From: Tritrichomonas musculus
Taxonomy: Eukaryota > Parabasalia > Tritrichomonadida > Tritrichomonadidae
Direction: 5' to 3'
NCBI GenBank assembly: GCA_039105265.1
Contig: JAPFFF010000014.1
Span: 2,356,001 to 2,420,000, forward strand
DNA: 64,000 bases
Part shown: positions 31,348-41,089 of the stretch, one piece after another
Layout: each line of letters opens with the position of its first letter
Numbering within the stretch: the first letter of the stretch is position 1
The notes under the pieces: generated by a model
Databases searched by the model: none
What the model saw: only the letters and a program-made list of their open reading frames with translations
What the model was told of the DNA's origin: nothing
Program-made: the position numbers and the translations under genes

Positions 31348-31834
31348 AATCAAAATTTAATTTCAATAATTCCATTATTTCCTCGTCACTTATACTTAAA
31401 AATCTTTTAACCGTTTCAGGTATATTTTCATCATTAAACATAAACATAAAGCTCTTTTCCATATTGAAACTATGAACTGCACAATGTATGAAATCCCAAA
31501 TATTACAGTGATGAAATAATTTATTTGGTTCATAATCGTAAGCATGAAGAAAATGATAAATTCCGCAAATAAAAGACAAAACACCGTTGAATGTGCACAC
31601 CTCATTACATTTTTTATTATTTAATATTCTTTTAGTCATTAAAACTTTTTCATTTTGTCGTCTTTCTTTATCACTCATATTAGGATTTACATATTCAAAA
31701 TATAAATCTGTTATTTCATCAGTACGTTTTACAATCTGCTTTAACATCTCACGATTTATTGTTTTATAGTATTTATTAATCCTTTTATACAATCCATTCA
31801 TTTTATCATCAATGGCTAAACTTGACATTTTCAT
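31346..31834 (-). CDS. Hypothetical helical protein of the PolB element
   Basis: A 162-residue, mostly helical protein with a Cys/His-containing middle (FICGIYHFLHAYDYEPNKLF, HHCNIWDFIHCAVH) and an acidic C-terminus. Cys and His spacing could bind a metal, but I recognise no family. The ATG at 31834 is used; a second Met lies two codons later. Its start codon is about 8 bases outside the right terminal repeat, so the repeat would supply its promoter, as the left repeat does for PolB. Confidence 0.5.
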   Translation of the reverse strand: MKMSSLAIDDKMNGLYKRINKYYKTINREMLKQIVKRTDEITDLYFEYVNPNMSDKERRQNEKVLMTKRILNNKKCNEVCTFNGVLSFICGIYHFLHAYDYEPNKLFHHCNIWDFIHCAVHSFNMEKSFMFMFNDENIPETVKRFLSISDEEIMELLKLNFD

Positions 31835-31855
31835 ATGGAATAAAAAATTAAATTA

Positions 31856-33105
31856 AAGACCGCCGATAAATCTGTCAACCACCGAAAAACCTGTCAACGA
31901 CGATAAAAGCTTTATTTTTTCATTAAGTTAAAGAGATTTAAAATAGTTATAAAAATATTTATTATTTATATATCATGTTTAATCGAATAAAGTTTTAAAT
32001 TTAAAGAATTATTCTTTAAATTTCAAGATAAAAATAGATTATTGCCTGGAATATTTAAAAAACAAATATATTTAAGAATATCTTGATAAATAACAGTTAA
32101 AAAAAGATAATTAAAAGTTATTTATTATTTAAAATTAATATTAAATAAAATAATTAGGTATGAGAAGGTTTAAATATAATTTGTCTACAGAAATTATATG
32201 AATACTGTTCAAAATGAAATCCAATAGATCCTTCATATCTTGATTTTCCTTGAATGATGATTAATAGAAAGGAAAGTTTAAAAGAAATAAAAACATTTTT
32301 ATAAAAGACAATTATATAAGGAATTTGTTTATTGAATTATAAAAATAACAAACTAATCATAAACGAAGTATTTTTGTGAGCAGACTAAAAGAAAACAATT
32401 GCATCTATGCGCTGTTGTGTAAACCGTTGCCTTTTAAAACATTTCCATATGTAATTTGAAAATTATTCTTGAAGGAGAACAAAAAATAAGGCACTTTACG
32501 AACAAAAGGGGTGCAATTTATGCGAAGTTTGTCAATGATTAGCCAAATTGAAAAGAAATGGAAGATTTAAAATTTGGAATTAAGATACCTGAGAAAATTC
32601 GTAGTTGTTGATCATTTGAATGGAAGCTTATCGTCATAGGCTTAAGAACTGCTCAAAATTAAGCCTAGATTCCAAGAAATATACGACTCCAATAATAAAT
32701 AAAAAATAATGGGACCACTTCACTCTCACAAAAAGTTGAGATCATATAACTTTTTATTTATAAAAGATTTGTTTTTAATTTTTTGTGGAATAGGATTAAT
32801 AAAAAAAAATAAAAAAAATATATCTGATATTATCTTTTAGTATTTTAATTAAATAAACAAAATAAATGATATTTATTATATTTTTTTTTTATAAGCAAAC
32901 GTGTCAACAAGATTTAGAAATATGCTAAATAATTATTTGTAAAAAATATTATCAAATGAAAATGCATATACAATAAAGTGCATCATTAGTATATTTATAT
33001 ATGTAAATATGAGCCTTTGATTTTAATTATTTAATCCACTTTTAATATAAAATTATTTTGTCGTTGACAGGTTTTTCTGTCGTTGACAGATTTATCGGAG
33101 GTCTT
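31856..33105. mobile_element. 1.25-kb non-autonomous TA-target transposon inside the repeat
   Basis: Inverted terminal repeats of about 48 bp start AAGACCGCCGATAAATCTGT on the left and end with the mirrored AAGACCTCCGATAAATCTGT on the right. Within each end the phrase CTGTCAACGAC or a close variant occurs twice. TA flanks both sides (31854-31855, 33106-33107). The unoccupied site AAATTATAAAAAA survives in the left terminal repeat of the host element, which proves both the edges and the TA duplication. The interior has no transposase frame. It is distinct in sequence from the TA element at 18287. Confidence 0.85.
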
Positions 33106-33139
33106 TATAAAAAATTTTTGACATAAATTTTAACATTAC

Positions 33140-33330
33140 CCGAAAAGTTATGAAAAGTTATGAAAAATTAACAAAAGTCGTTTTTGTCGGTTGATGAAAA
33201 GTAATGAAAAGTTATGAAAAATTAACAAAAGTTGTTTTTGTCGGTTGATGAAAAGAAGCGAAAAGTTGTGAAAAGTGATGAAAAGTTATGAAAAATTAAC
33301 AAAAGTCGTTTTTGTCGGTTGATGAAATAC
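33140..33330 (+). repeat. Tandem repeat in the right terminal repeat
   Basis: About three copies of a 45-60-base unit containing GAAAAATTAACAAAAGT and GTTTTTGTCGGTTGATGAA. Short GAAAAGTTATGAAAAGT sub-repeats lie between units. The left repeat has one copy. Confidence 0.75.
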
Positions 33331-33474
33331 ATGAAGTAAAAGAGGTTAGCAATTTTGATATCATTTATTAAGGCATCAATGATTTCATAAATTTTCATTT
33401 TCTGGTGTGGAGTTATGAATCATTTTTGAACACCTCTATTCCACCGGCGAAGTTCACAACATATTACTACTACT

Positions 33475-33606
33475 TATGACATTTTATATTCAAATCTTAA
33501 ATCATATATTAATTTCAAACAATTTTTTTTAAATTGGTTTTGGATCTATAATCCTTTTTTTTTTTTTTTTGAATAGTTTATGAGAAATCTTATTTCAATT
33601 ATTTTC
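33475..33606 (+). promoter_or_regulatory. Displaced 5' flank of the membrane-protein gene at 34251
   Basis: The sequence ends TTTTCACCAGCTGAT, matching the gene's start region once the 626-bp insertion is removed. A TCACC initiator-like motif would then lie 6 bases before the ATG. This stretch therefore probably held the original promoter. Confidence 0.5.
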
Positions 33607-33616
33607 ACCAGCTGAT

Positions 33617-34242
33617 AGACCTTGAAAGCGGTACCTACCCGACCCCTTTTGACAGGTCCTTCTTGGGTAGGGTTATTTTTTACCTGGGTAGGAAAATAAC
33701 ATATTACCTAAAGGTAAAATTTTACCCGGCCATTTATAAAGATGGTAATTTTTTACCAGACCATTTCTTTAATGATATTATTATTATTCTTGTCAGATAT
33801 TCTATTGATAATATTTGAGATGCAATTTGCTACGATATCATATGTTTGGATGATATCAAATTAAGTGATTCCAAAAAAAATCATTTTTTTTATGGAATAA
33901 TAATCATAATATGAAAATTTAATATTAATTATGTTATTTGTTGGGTTTAGAATAAAGTTATAAAAGTAATATTATAAAATCAAAAAAATTGAAATTGAAT
34001 ATATATTAGCTTTTTCAGAGGAAAATTTTCATTAAAGTTAGAATCAGATATTGAAAATGAATCAAGAAATCAAAATTTTTAATGAAAAAAATTAATATTT
34101 ATTATTTATTATTATAAATTAAATGAATAATTAAAGAAAAATAATCGGGTAATACTTAAACACTTCACTTGAATGGTAGGTAATTACCCTACCCGAAAAA
34201 AACGGGTCGGGTCCATTTTTTTAGGTTACCATTAAAAGGTAT
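33617..34242. mobile_element. 626-bp MULE-like non-autonomous element at a start codon
   Basis: Flanked by an exact 10-bp duplication ACCAGCTGAT (33607-33616 and 34243-34252). Both ends are short, imperfect inverted repeats: AGACCTTGAAAGCGGTACC on the left, ATACCTTTTAATGGTAACC when the right end is reversed, each followed by a CCCGACCC motif. A 10-bp duplication fits Mutator-like elements. The interior has several GGTAAAATTTTACC-type palindromes (33713-33726) and no coding frame. The right copy of the duplication includes the A and T of the downstream start codon. Confidence 0.72.
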
Positions 34243-34250
34243 ACCAGCTG

Positions 34251-35147
34251 ATGCTTTTTCTCTTCCTTTTCTTTACCTATTCTCTTCAAGGTTCCAATCG
34301 TTTCAATATAACTTTGAAACCAAATGAAAAAAAAGTTGTAGATTTAACTGGTTTATTAATTATATATATCAATTCTTTTCAACACTCGACAGATGACATT
34401 ACTTTTCGCCATAACAAGAATGGATTAATTTCGGAATTTAATCCTTCAAATCATTTGGCTTTTAGAGAAGGATCACTTGAAATATTTTCAAAGAATGGGG
34501 CCTCATTTCCAGTTTGGCTATTATCATCAGAGAGTTGTCCAGTAAATAATTATGTTATTGAACCATCACAAATGACAATGCTTCATTTCTTTCTGGATTC
34601 CACTCCTCAGTTCTGTATTTTTACTCACTTCAATTTTCCTTTTTCTGCCCTTATTCTTGACTCCACTGATAATCTATCCTCTAACGTCAAATTACTTAAG
34701 TCAGACTGGATACCTATAATGCAAAGAAAGACTTATTCTGTAAGCGAACCATTTTTATTACAGGGCAAAGCACAAGGCCGTTCTTTTGGCGATGTTTCAA
34801 TTGTTTACACAGTAGGAAATGGAAAATGCAACATTGCCCAGGTTAAAGAGAATAATCAAGACTGGCCTGAAATTAATATCCTTTGCCAAAATATAACTCG
34901 AAAATTCAACATGTGGCTTTGGGGATTTGTTATTTTTTTGGGATTTACACTTATGGCTTTCGTATTAATTTATTTTGGAATCATAAATCTCAGAAAATAT
35001 TGGAATCCTTCCAGAATTCCTAATAATCGATTTGCTAATCGGGTTGAAGAACACTTAGAAATAGAAGAATCACTTGAAGGCAACAGCCAAGTTGATGTTA
35101 CTGCAGAAACCAATAATCAACAACAACCTCCACATGATGCTTTATAA
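34251..35147 (+). CDS. Single-pass membrane protein of unknown function
   Basis: A 298-residue type I membrane protein. It has a cleavable signal (MLFLFLFFTYSLQG), an extracytoplasmic region of about 205 residues with four or five cysteines and N-glycosylation sites, one helix (WGFVIFLGFTLMAFVLIYFG, about 223-245) and a 50-residue acidic, Gln/Asn-rich tail. I do not recognise the ectodomain; its beta-rich pattern resembles other trichomonad surface proteins. The gene body is intact, but a 626-bp element has been inserted directly at the ATG, so the native 5' flank now lies at 33475-33606. Expression would depend on a promoter inside the element's right end. Confidence 0.6.
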   Translation: MLFLFLFFTYSLQGSNRFNITLKPNEKKVVDLTGLLIIYINSFQHSTDDITFRHNKNGLISEFNPSNHLAFREGSLEIFSKNGASFPVWLLSSESCPVNNYVIEPSQMTMLHFFLDSTPQFCIFTHFNFPFSALILDSTDNLSSNVKLLKSDWIPIMQRKTYSVSEPFLLQGKAQGRSFGDVSIVYTVGNGKCNIAQVKENNQDWPEINILCQNITRKFNMWLWGFVIFLGFTLMAFVLIYFGIINLRKYWNPSRIPNNRFANRVEEHLEIEESLEGNSQVDVTAETNNQQQPPHDAL

Positions 35148-35206
35148 TTTGTTATTTAATTATAACATATGTTTTCTATTAATAAATTTAAATACAACAA
35201 CCTTTC

Positions 35207-37569
35207 GGGTTTATTTCACCTAAGTACTCAATTTTTCACTTAAGTTATCAAAAATTGAAAAGGTAAAAAAAATAATATCTCCAATTGATAAAGAAAAAAT
35301 ATTTAGTATCATTTTTCCTCTCAAAAACATATCATTAAAAAATTCCAAAATGTTAAGCGCTGCAGCATTTATAGAGTAAGAAGCCGAAAAAAATATATAT
35401 TAATCGGGGTTCCGTGGAGATTACAATGACGCAATTTTTATCCCAAAATTCCTTTTTCAAATATAATATCTAATTTAATCGCAACAAACTCCACGAGAAA
35501 AAAGTTTGTAAGTACCAGGACATTGTAGACAATTGAGTTTTACGTCGAACTTTGCGATATAAAATGCTAATTCGTATATTTTTAGATCAGCGATTTATAT
35601 CTAATAATTTAATTTTCTTGGTTCATTGTTGAAATAGATAGAAAATCTCCTCGAATAATATTCTTTATCATTTTTTACATATTATACTAGCTTTAAACGT
35701 TATAAAAAACCCTCTGAATATATACGATTATTCTATAATATTCATAAACCAATCAGTAAATTGCTAACAAAAACATATTAAAATATATATATGTGAATCA
35801 ATATTAGAAAATATGTAAATCATTTTTTCTTATTTTATTTTTTTGATGTAGAAAAATGAAGATTATGATTAAATCAAAACTTATTATAAACGTATTTGGT
35901 ATTAAATCAAGATATATTACTGTATTTATTTAAAGTATTTTGATTTTTATATTATTTGGAATATATTTGAGTAGTATATAAATTGTTTTTACTAGAAAAA
36001 TCTATATCATATTTTGATATATCAACATTTTAAAATTATTTTTTTTTTTCTATAACTTATTTAAATTTTTCAATAATTATTTGTAATTTTGAGAAAAGTT
36101 TATATCAGTTGATGAATATTTTAAATCAATTTTTTGAGATAATGCCTTTTATCGGCAACTTTTTGTGATGTTTTTATTGAATGAAGATTAAGAATTATTG
36201 ACATAGAAAAAGTAGGAAAGAAAAATAATTATATAAAATCAAAATATCTTAATATTAGCTTTGTATAATAATAATATTTAAATCTAAATTAGATGTTATA
36301 TAATATATAATACTAAATTTTGCTGCATAATAAATAAGTATTTAATTAAAATAGTTTTTTAATAGATATTGTTTGAAAACAAAAATATTCATAAATACAT
36401 TATGTGGAATAAAGATTACTAAATTTTTAAGTGGATAATTATCAATATAAGTTGTAAAATAACCTATTTTATAATCGAGAAAGGAGCAAGGGTAACCGTT
36501 TTTCGTACGTTAAGAAGCCTTAAAAAAGCATTTATATCTTATTATAAGAACAAGAAAAAACAATATTTTTTAAATATATTGATTATTTATATTAGATAAA
36601 ATAATCCTTAATGATACATTACATAATTATTTCAAGTGTGATGAAATTAATGACTAATGATATTTTTTTTGATCATCCAAAGGACTTGTAGATTAATGGT
36701 TTTGACATTCTATTTTAGTGCTAAATGATAAAATGATATTATGTCTTTTAAATAAAATTTATAGTAGACTTATAAAATTCCATATCGCATTTTTTATTTT
36801 TGAAATCCTGGGGAATAATCCTTTCTGTTGAGTGTTTATTTACATTAATATTTTATTTTGTCGACGATTGGTGTTAATAATTCTATTATATTATAATTAA
36901 TGTTTTTTTAATAAGGAATTGTTATTACAAAATATAATTTTTTTAATATATATTTATTTAATAAAGCATATTAAATATATTATTTTCATTTTGGAGTTGA
37001 AATGGAAATAATTGCATGAATATTTATGTTCATTAAAAATCAAAGTTTTCGGGGGAATAATAACAAATAGTTGTTATATAAAATCATATCAAGCAAATAT
37101 AATTATTTATCAGCTGAATAAATCAATTAATTGCGATATTTATGAATTTTAATGATGTTTAGAGGTTCTATGATTTTTAATTATTAAATTTTAATAATAA
37201 AATAGACTATCATCTTTAATATAGGGAAATTTCATTTCCAAAATAACTAAGCACATAAGTAAATTCAGAATTAAAAATGAATAAAAAAAAAAATTGAGTA
37301 GTGCAAATTTTTAACACAAAAACTCATAGTATAATTTGTTTGTATTTTTCATAAGTACATATAATATTTTATATAATATATAATAGTTTTTTTATCTAAA
37401 ATATCTCTATAATTTATTTATATTATTGAGATAAAAATGTTTTATTCAAAATAAATCTAATTTGAATGCCTATTCAAATATTTTTTTCTCTCAATTTTTT
37501 CTTTTCAAATTTAAGTTTTATCGTTTTACAAATTTTTCTTGATGGGATATTAATATTTTTTAAATATTC
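35207..37569 (+). repeat. Left 2,363-bp terminal inverted repeat
   Basis: Non-coding, very AT-rich. Its reverse complement is 41090-43452. The match stops at AAATATTC, after which the two sides diverge completely. Confidence 0.88.
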
Positions 37570-38303
37570 AGAGATATTTTGTTCATTCCATCTTAAACTT
37601 TATATAGTTTAATTTATATAAAGCTTTTCACATTGTTTTGCCGTGAAACAATTGATAATATTGTAGCTCCATATTAAAAAAAATATCATTTGATCTTATT
37701 ACTTATATTCTTGTCAAATTAAACAGTTATTTGATTTAAAAAATCATTTTAATATTCTTGACTTGGAATTCTTATTTCAACAAAAACAATTATTTCCTTT
37801 TCTTATCAGTCATTTTCTATCTCATTAAGAAATTATTGATCGATATTGGGATCATCTGGAGGTGCCAGTTCACCTATTCTATCAGCTTATAGCATTTATA
37901 TGTATTTTCCATGGAATCTCCATCCCCCATTTCTACATCAGTTATTTTCGAAATAAAAGTAACCACGCTTATAAAAATATTTGTAATCATATTTATAATA
38001 CTTCGTTAAGCCTGTCCTTAACACTTGCACCATATAGCTCTGGCACAATCTTCGATATAAGGACGTCCATTTGTGCCGTCCATAACGTTACATTCATGAT
38101 GAAAATATTAAGAATATTAACATCAACCTCGTCTTTATCCCATAAATTGGTTTAGGTAGATTATTTGCCCTAAAATAATTTTGATAACGAGACCATAAAA
38201 CTTTTTGCTTAGAATTTTTTTGTTACCAACTTTTTGAATTATATGGACTGTTGGAGCTTTTTGAAGACTTTGTAAGGCGGGGTCCAGGGGTGGGAGCCCT
38301 TGG

Positions 38304-38354
38304 AGTAGTGGTAGGCTGGGGCATTTTATTTGGCCTAGCCTACGGTTCACTACT
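38304..38354 (+). repeat. GC-rich hairpin in the element centre
   Basis: AGTAGTG-GTAGGCT pairs with AGCCTAC-CACTACT, with four bulged bases GGTT on one side and a 19-base loop. It sits in a short GC-rich island (GGCGGGGTCCAGGGGTGGGA just upstream) that stands out from the AT-rich element. Confidence 0.6.
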
Positions 38355-38589
38355 GCTATATATCTATTTTATTATTATTATGATAATTATTATAAGCGTG
38401 GTTACTTTATATTATAATTATAATTGTGCCGTCCATAACGTTAAATATTATCAAAATTAGTATACTCAAAATCATTTAATTCTATAAATCTTGTAGGACC
38501 ATAAATTTCATCAATATAAGTTTTCCCTTTTATAATATTGGTTCTAATCATCATCACTAAATATTCTTTCTTGTTAAAAATAAAATCTT

Positions 38590-39213
38590 AATAAAATTCT
38601 AAACCAAATTCTTTTGTTGAAGTATTATCTGAATAAAAAATGTTATCTATCGTTTGGTCATCACAAAGTGTAAATACATAATAAAAATGCTTCCACAAAT
38701 TATTCTCCATTTCATCTAATTTTGTCTTTAATGTTTCATAATTATTATTGCTCTTGTTTTTTACTAAGTTTTTTACATATTTCACGATAGCTATATCTGG
38801 GTCTTGAGCTATATCTATTCCAGGTATGCTAAAGTGCTTAATATACGTAATACTTGATGGATCATTACCTTATACAGAATCATTTTCTTAAGTTCTAATG
38901 CATTATGAAACAAGTCCTGTGTTATTTTTTATACCTATAACAAATCTATAACATCGCATTTATATACATCTCTAAGATTAATATCCTTTATAAATGTAAA
39001 TATTTTGGGTTCAAGTATGTTAGCATAATCAGAATCGTCAAATTCTATCGTAAAAACTTTTTCTCTAGCAACAGTGATAAGATCTTTGCTAAGATTGCTG
39101 CCAGTTAAGTCTTTGTCAAACATTATATCTGGACAAGGTTCAAGTTTAAGGTTTTGATTGCTACACATAATAAATATCGTGATACCTATCACTGTTGTTG
39201 CCTGTAGCAACCA
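38590..39213 (-). pseudogene. Broken gene of unknown family inside the element
   Basis: Minus-strand coding remains in at least two frames. The first part has a hydrophobic N-terminus (TTVIGITIFIMCS) followed by an acidic region. The last part is charged and helical (LDEMENNLWKHFYYVF). The pieces are separated by at least two frame changes, so the gene is dead. I do not recognise the family. It may be a captured host gene rather than a transposase, since no DDE motif is visible. Confidence 0.4.
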
Positions 39214-40683
39214 CCAAATCCTAAATTTTGATTCTTTCCCTCATTTTTTCACTCATTTTAGCATTTTTTTAAAGCACGAGGCATATCAACTTTTTCTCTA
39301 AAAAATATAACCAACATAACCTTTCAATTAAAAGAAAAAGTAAATTAAAATGAAGAAGTGGTTATTATTTTGTCATATGATATGGTTAATATGCGAATTT
39401 AAACAACTCATATAATAGCATTATGAATATGATAATTCAAACTTTTTAAAAATAATCCATTTTCATTGAAGCATTGTTCATGAAAAAGTGAGCGAAATTA
39501 AATTCAATTAATCTAGCTCTCAAAAAGTTGCTACTGGAAATTCGTAAAATTCTCGATCTCTGAAATCGATCTCGAGAATCAGTGCGTATTTATGTATCGA
39601 TATCGAAAAGTCAATCAATTATCAATCTCGAGAATCGGAAAATAACAAGCCTACTTGTCATTTTAGAAAAAGAATAAAATTATTAGACAAATTTGAAGAA
39701 TTATAATCATTTAAGTTGTCAAAATAATTAAAAATATCTTATTTATTATATTTATATTTATTAAATTTACTTTGGAATAACAAATCGAAACTCTAGATGT
39801 TAGCATTTATCTTATCATAAAAATTGAATAAAGGGTTTCATTAAAGAAAATTATAATTTTATTTTTTAAACATTGACACTTATGATTTCTTCATTAAAAT
39901 TACATTTTATGTTAATTTTCAGATTTTATATCAATTATTTCCAAAAGGTTTAATTTTCTTTTCAATATATGTTTTAATTTATTTAATGTCATAAAAATTC
40001 CACACTGGAGATTTAAGTTTTTTTATACAGTTTAAAATGATTCCCTTCTTGAAAATTTCCAGTGGAAATGAAAAAGTTTAATAAAAAAGTTTTCAAATAT
40101 CTCAATGATTTGAACTGAAATTTGAATTTCATAATGTTGTTATTATATAATAACGTTTATATATATATATTATAGACCATTTTCGCATATTTTATTTCAA
40201 TTTTGAGAAAAAGATCTTGAAATTACCTCTATTAAAAGAAGCACCACTTTAGAGGTTATTGAAAATCGTTTCGACTTCATATTGAAATATTATATAGTAT
40301 ATTGGTTTTTAAGCAAACTTTATATGGACCAGAAAAGAATCTATCGTTTTAAAAAAATCCAAGTTATCAAAAAGTTTAACTTTTCAGAACTAACGTACGA
40401 ATTTTAATTCTAAACGTTTTTACATGTTTGATAGAAGTTGTGTAAAATCACAGAAATAAATCGATTTACCGACAAATGAAAGAAAAATATCAAAGTATAA
40501 AAATAATTCAAAAAGTTGACAAATTGAAGAGGAGAGTTAACTTATTGAATGGGCTATTTTTTCTCGTTGTTTGCCTTTTTTTGCGTTATATAATTAATAA
40601 ATTCATAATTTTATTTTATTTTTAAATAATATAATAATATTTATATATAAATATTACTTTTATGATTTGATTAAGGGCAATCG

Positions 40684-40917
40684 ATGAAATTTGGAGATTC
40701 TCAATTTCAAATAATTCAAGATAGACCATATGATGATTTAAAAGTATCTGCTAATATAATTAGAATAAACCATGCGAGACTCAATATTTTTACAAAATGG
40801 CTGAGATATAATCAGTTTTTTGAAATAATTACTGATGCTATTAAATCAAATATTGTCCCAAATTCAACATACCAAATCATTCGAAAACAATATATTAGAT
40901 ATATATGCGTATATTAA
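40684..40917 (+). CDS. Small uncertain reading frame
   Basis: A 77-residue frame near the inner edge of the right arm, with ordinary codon-like composition (MKFGDSQFQIIQDRPYDDLK) but no family resemblance. It may be a 5' gene fragment carried by the element. Confidence 0.25.
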   Translation: MKFGDSQFQIIQDRPYDDLKVSANIIRINHARLNIFTKWLRYNQFFEIITDAIKSNIVPNSTYQIIRKQYIRYICVY

Positions 40918-41089
40918 ATCTATTTATTCGACTAAATCTCAAATCACAACTACCAATTTTATATTAGAGTCATGATAAGTTACACTCGATCATTAGTTTT
41001 ATGCATTCTCCCAAGCAAATATATAAATTGATTTAAAATACCTTATGAGTAATTATTTTTTAAAACTATATATATGATTAAATATACAA

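Larger units (their letters stand above)
25181..33474. mobile_element. Compact Polinton-like element with PolB, broken
   Basis: A family-B DNA polymerase element bounded by inverted terminal repeats that start AGTAGTAATATGTTGTGAAC, the AG...CT ends usual for Polintons/Mavericks. The left repeat is 25181-25421; the right runs from about 31842 to 33474 and is split by a transposon (31856-33105). Contents: a PolB-type gene (+) and two whole small genes plus one broken small gene (-). No integrase, ATPase, protease or capsid gene is seen, and without the inserted transposon it is about 7 kb, less than half the usual Polinton length. It is broken, with about two breaks in coding sequence. No 6-bp target duplication was found. 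The repeats are still clearly alike, so it is not very old. Confidence 0.75.
31842..33474 (-). repeat. Right terminal inverted repeat of the PolB element (split)
   Basis: Reverse complement of 25181-25421, split by the transposon at 31856-33105. A unit containing AACAAAAGTCGTTTTTGTCG is present about three times at 33140-33330 but once in the left repeat. The outer end reads CATATTACTACTACT. Confidence 0.75.
37570..41089. other. Central region of the long-repeat element
   Basis: Contains broken coding remains (38590-39213 minus; a small frame at 40684-40917 plus), a 19-bp inverted pair AAAGTAACCACGCTTATAA (37956-37974 and 38390-38408), a 17-bp direct pair GTGCCGTCCATAACGTT, the hairpin at 38304-38354 and palindromic CTCGAGA-type motifs near 39560-39640. 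These suggest further small insertions in the centre. Confidence 0.5.

Noticed and set aside
15161-33474. One large Polinton spanning both the capsid-type and PolB regions
   Set aside because: Intact host genes lie between, and the PolB part has its own pair of terminal repeats. They are separate elements.
25175-33480. 6-bp target duplication for the PolB element
   Set aside because: Bases flanking the two ends (TTATTT on the left, TATGAC or ACTTAT on the right) do not match, whichever end definition is used.
37862-38155. Plus-strand 97-residue gene in the long-repeat element
   Set aside because: The frame opens without an ATG at its stated edge, has low-complexity hydrophobic composition and no family resemblance.
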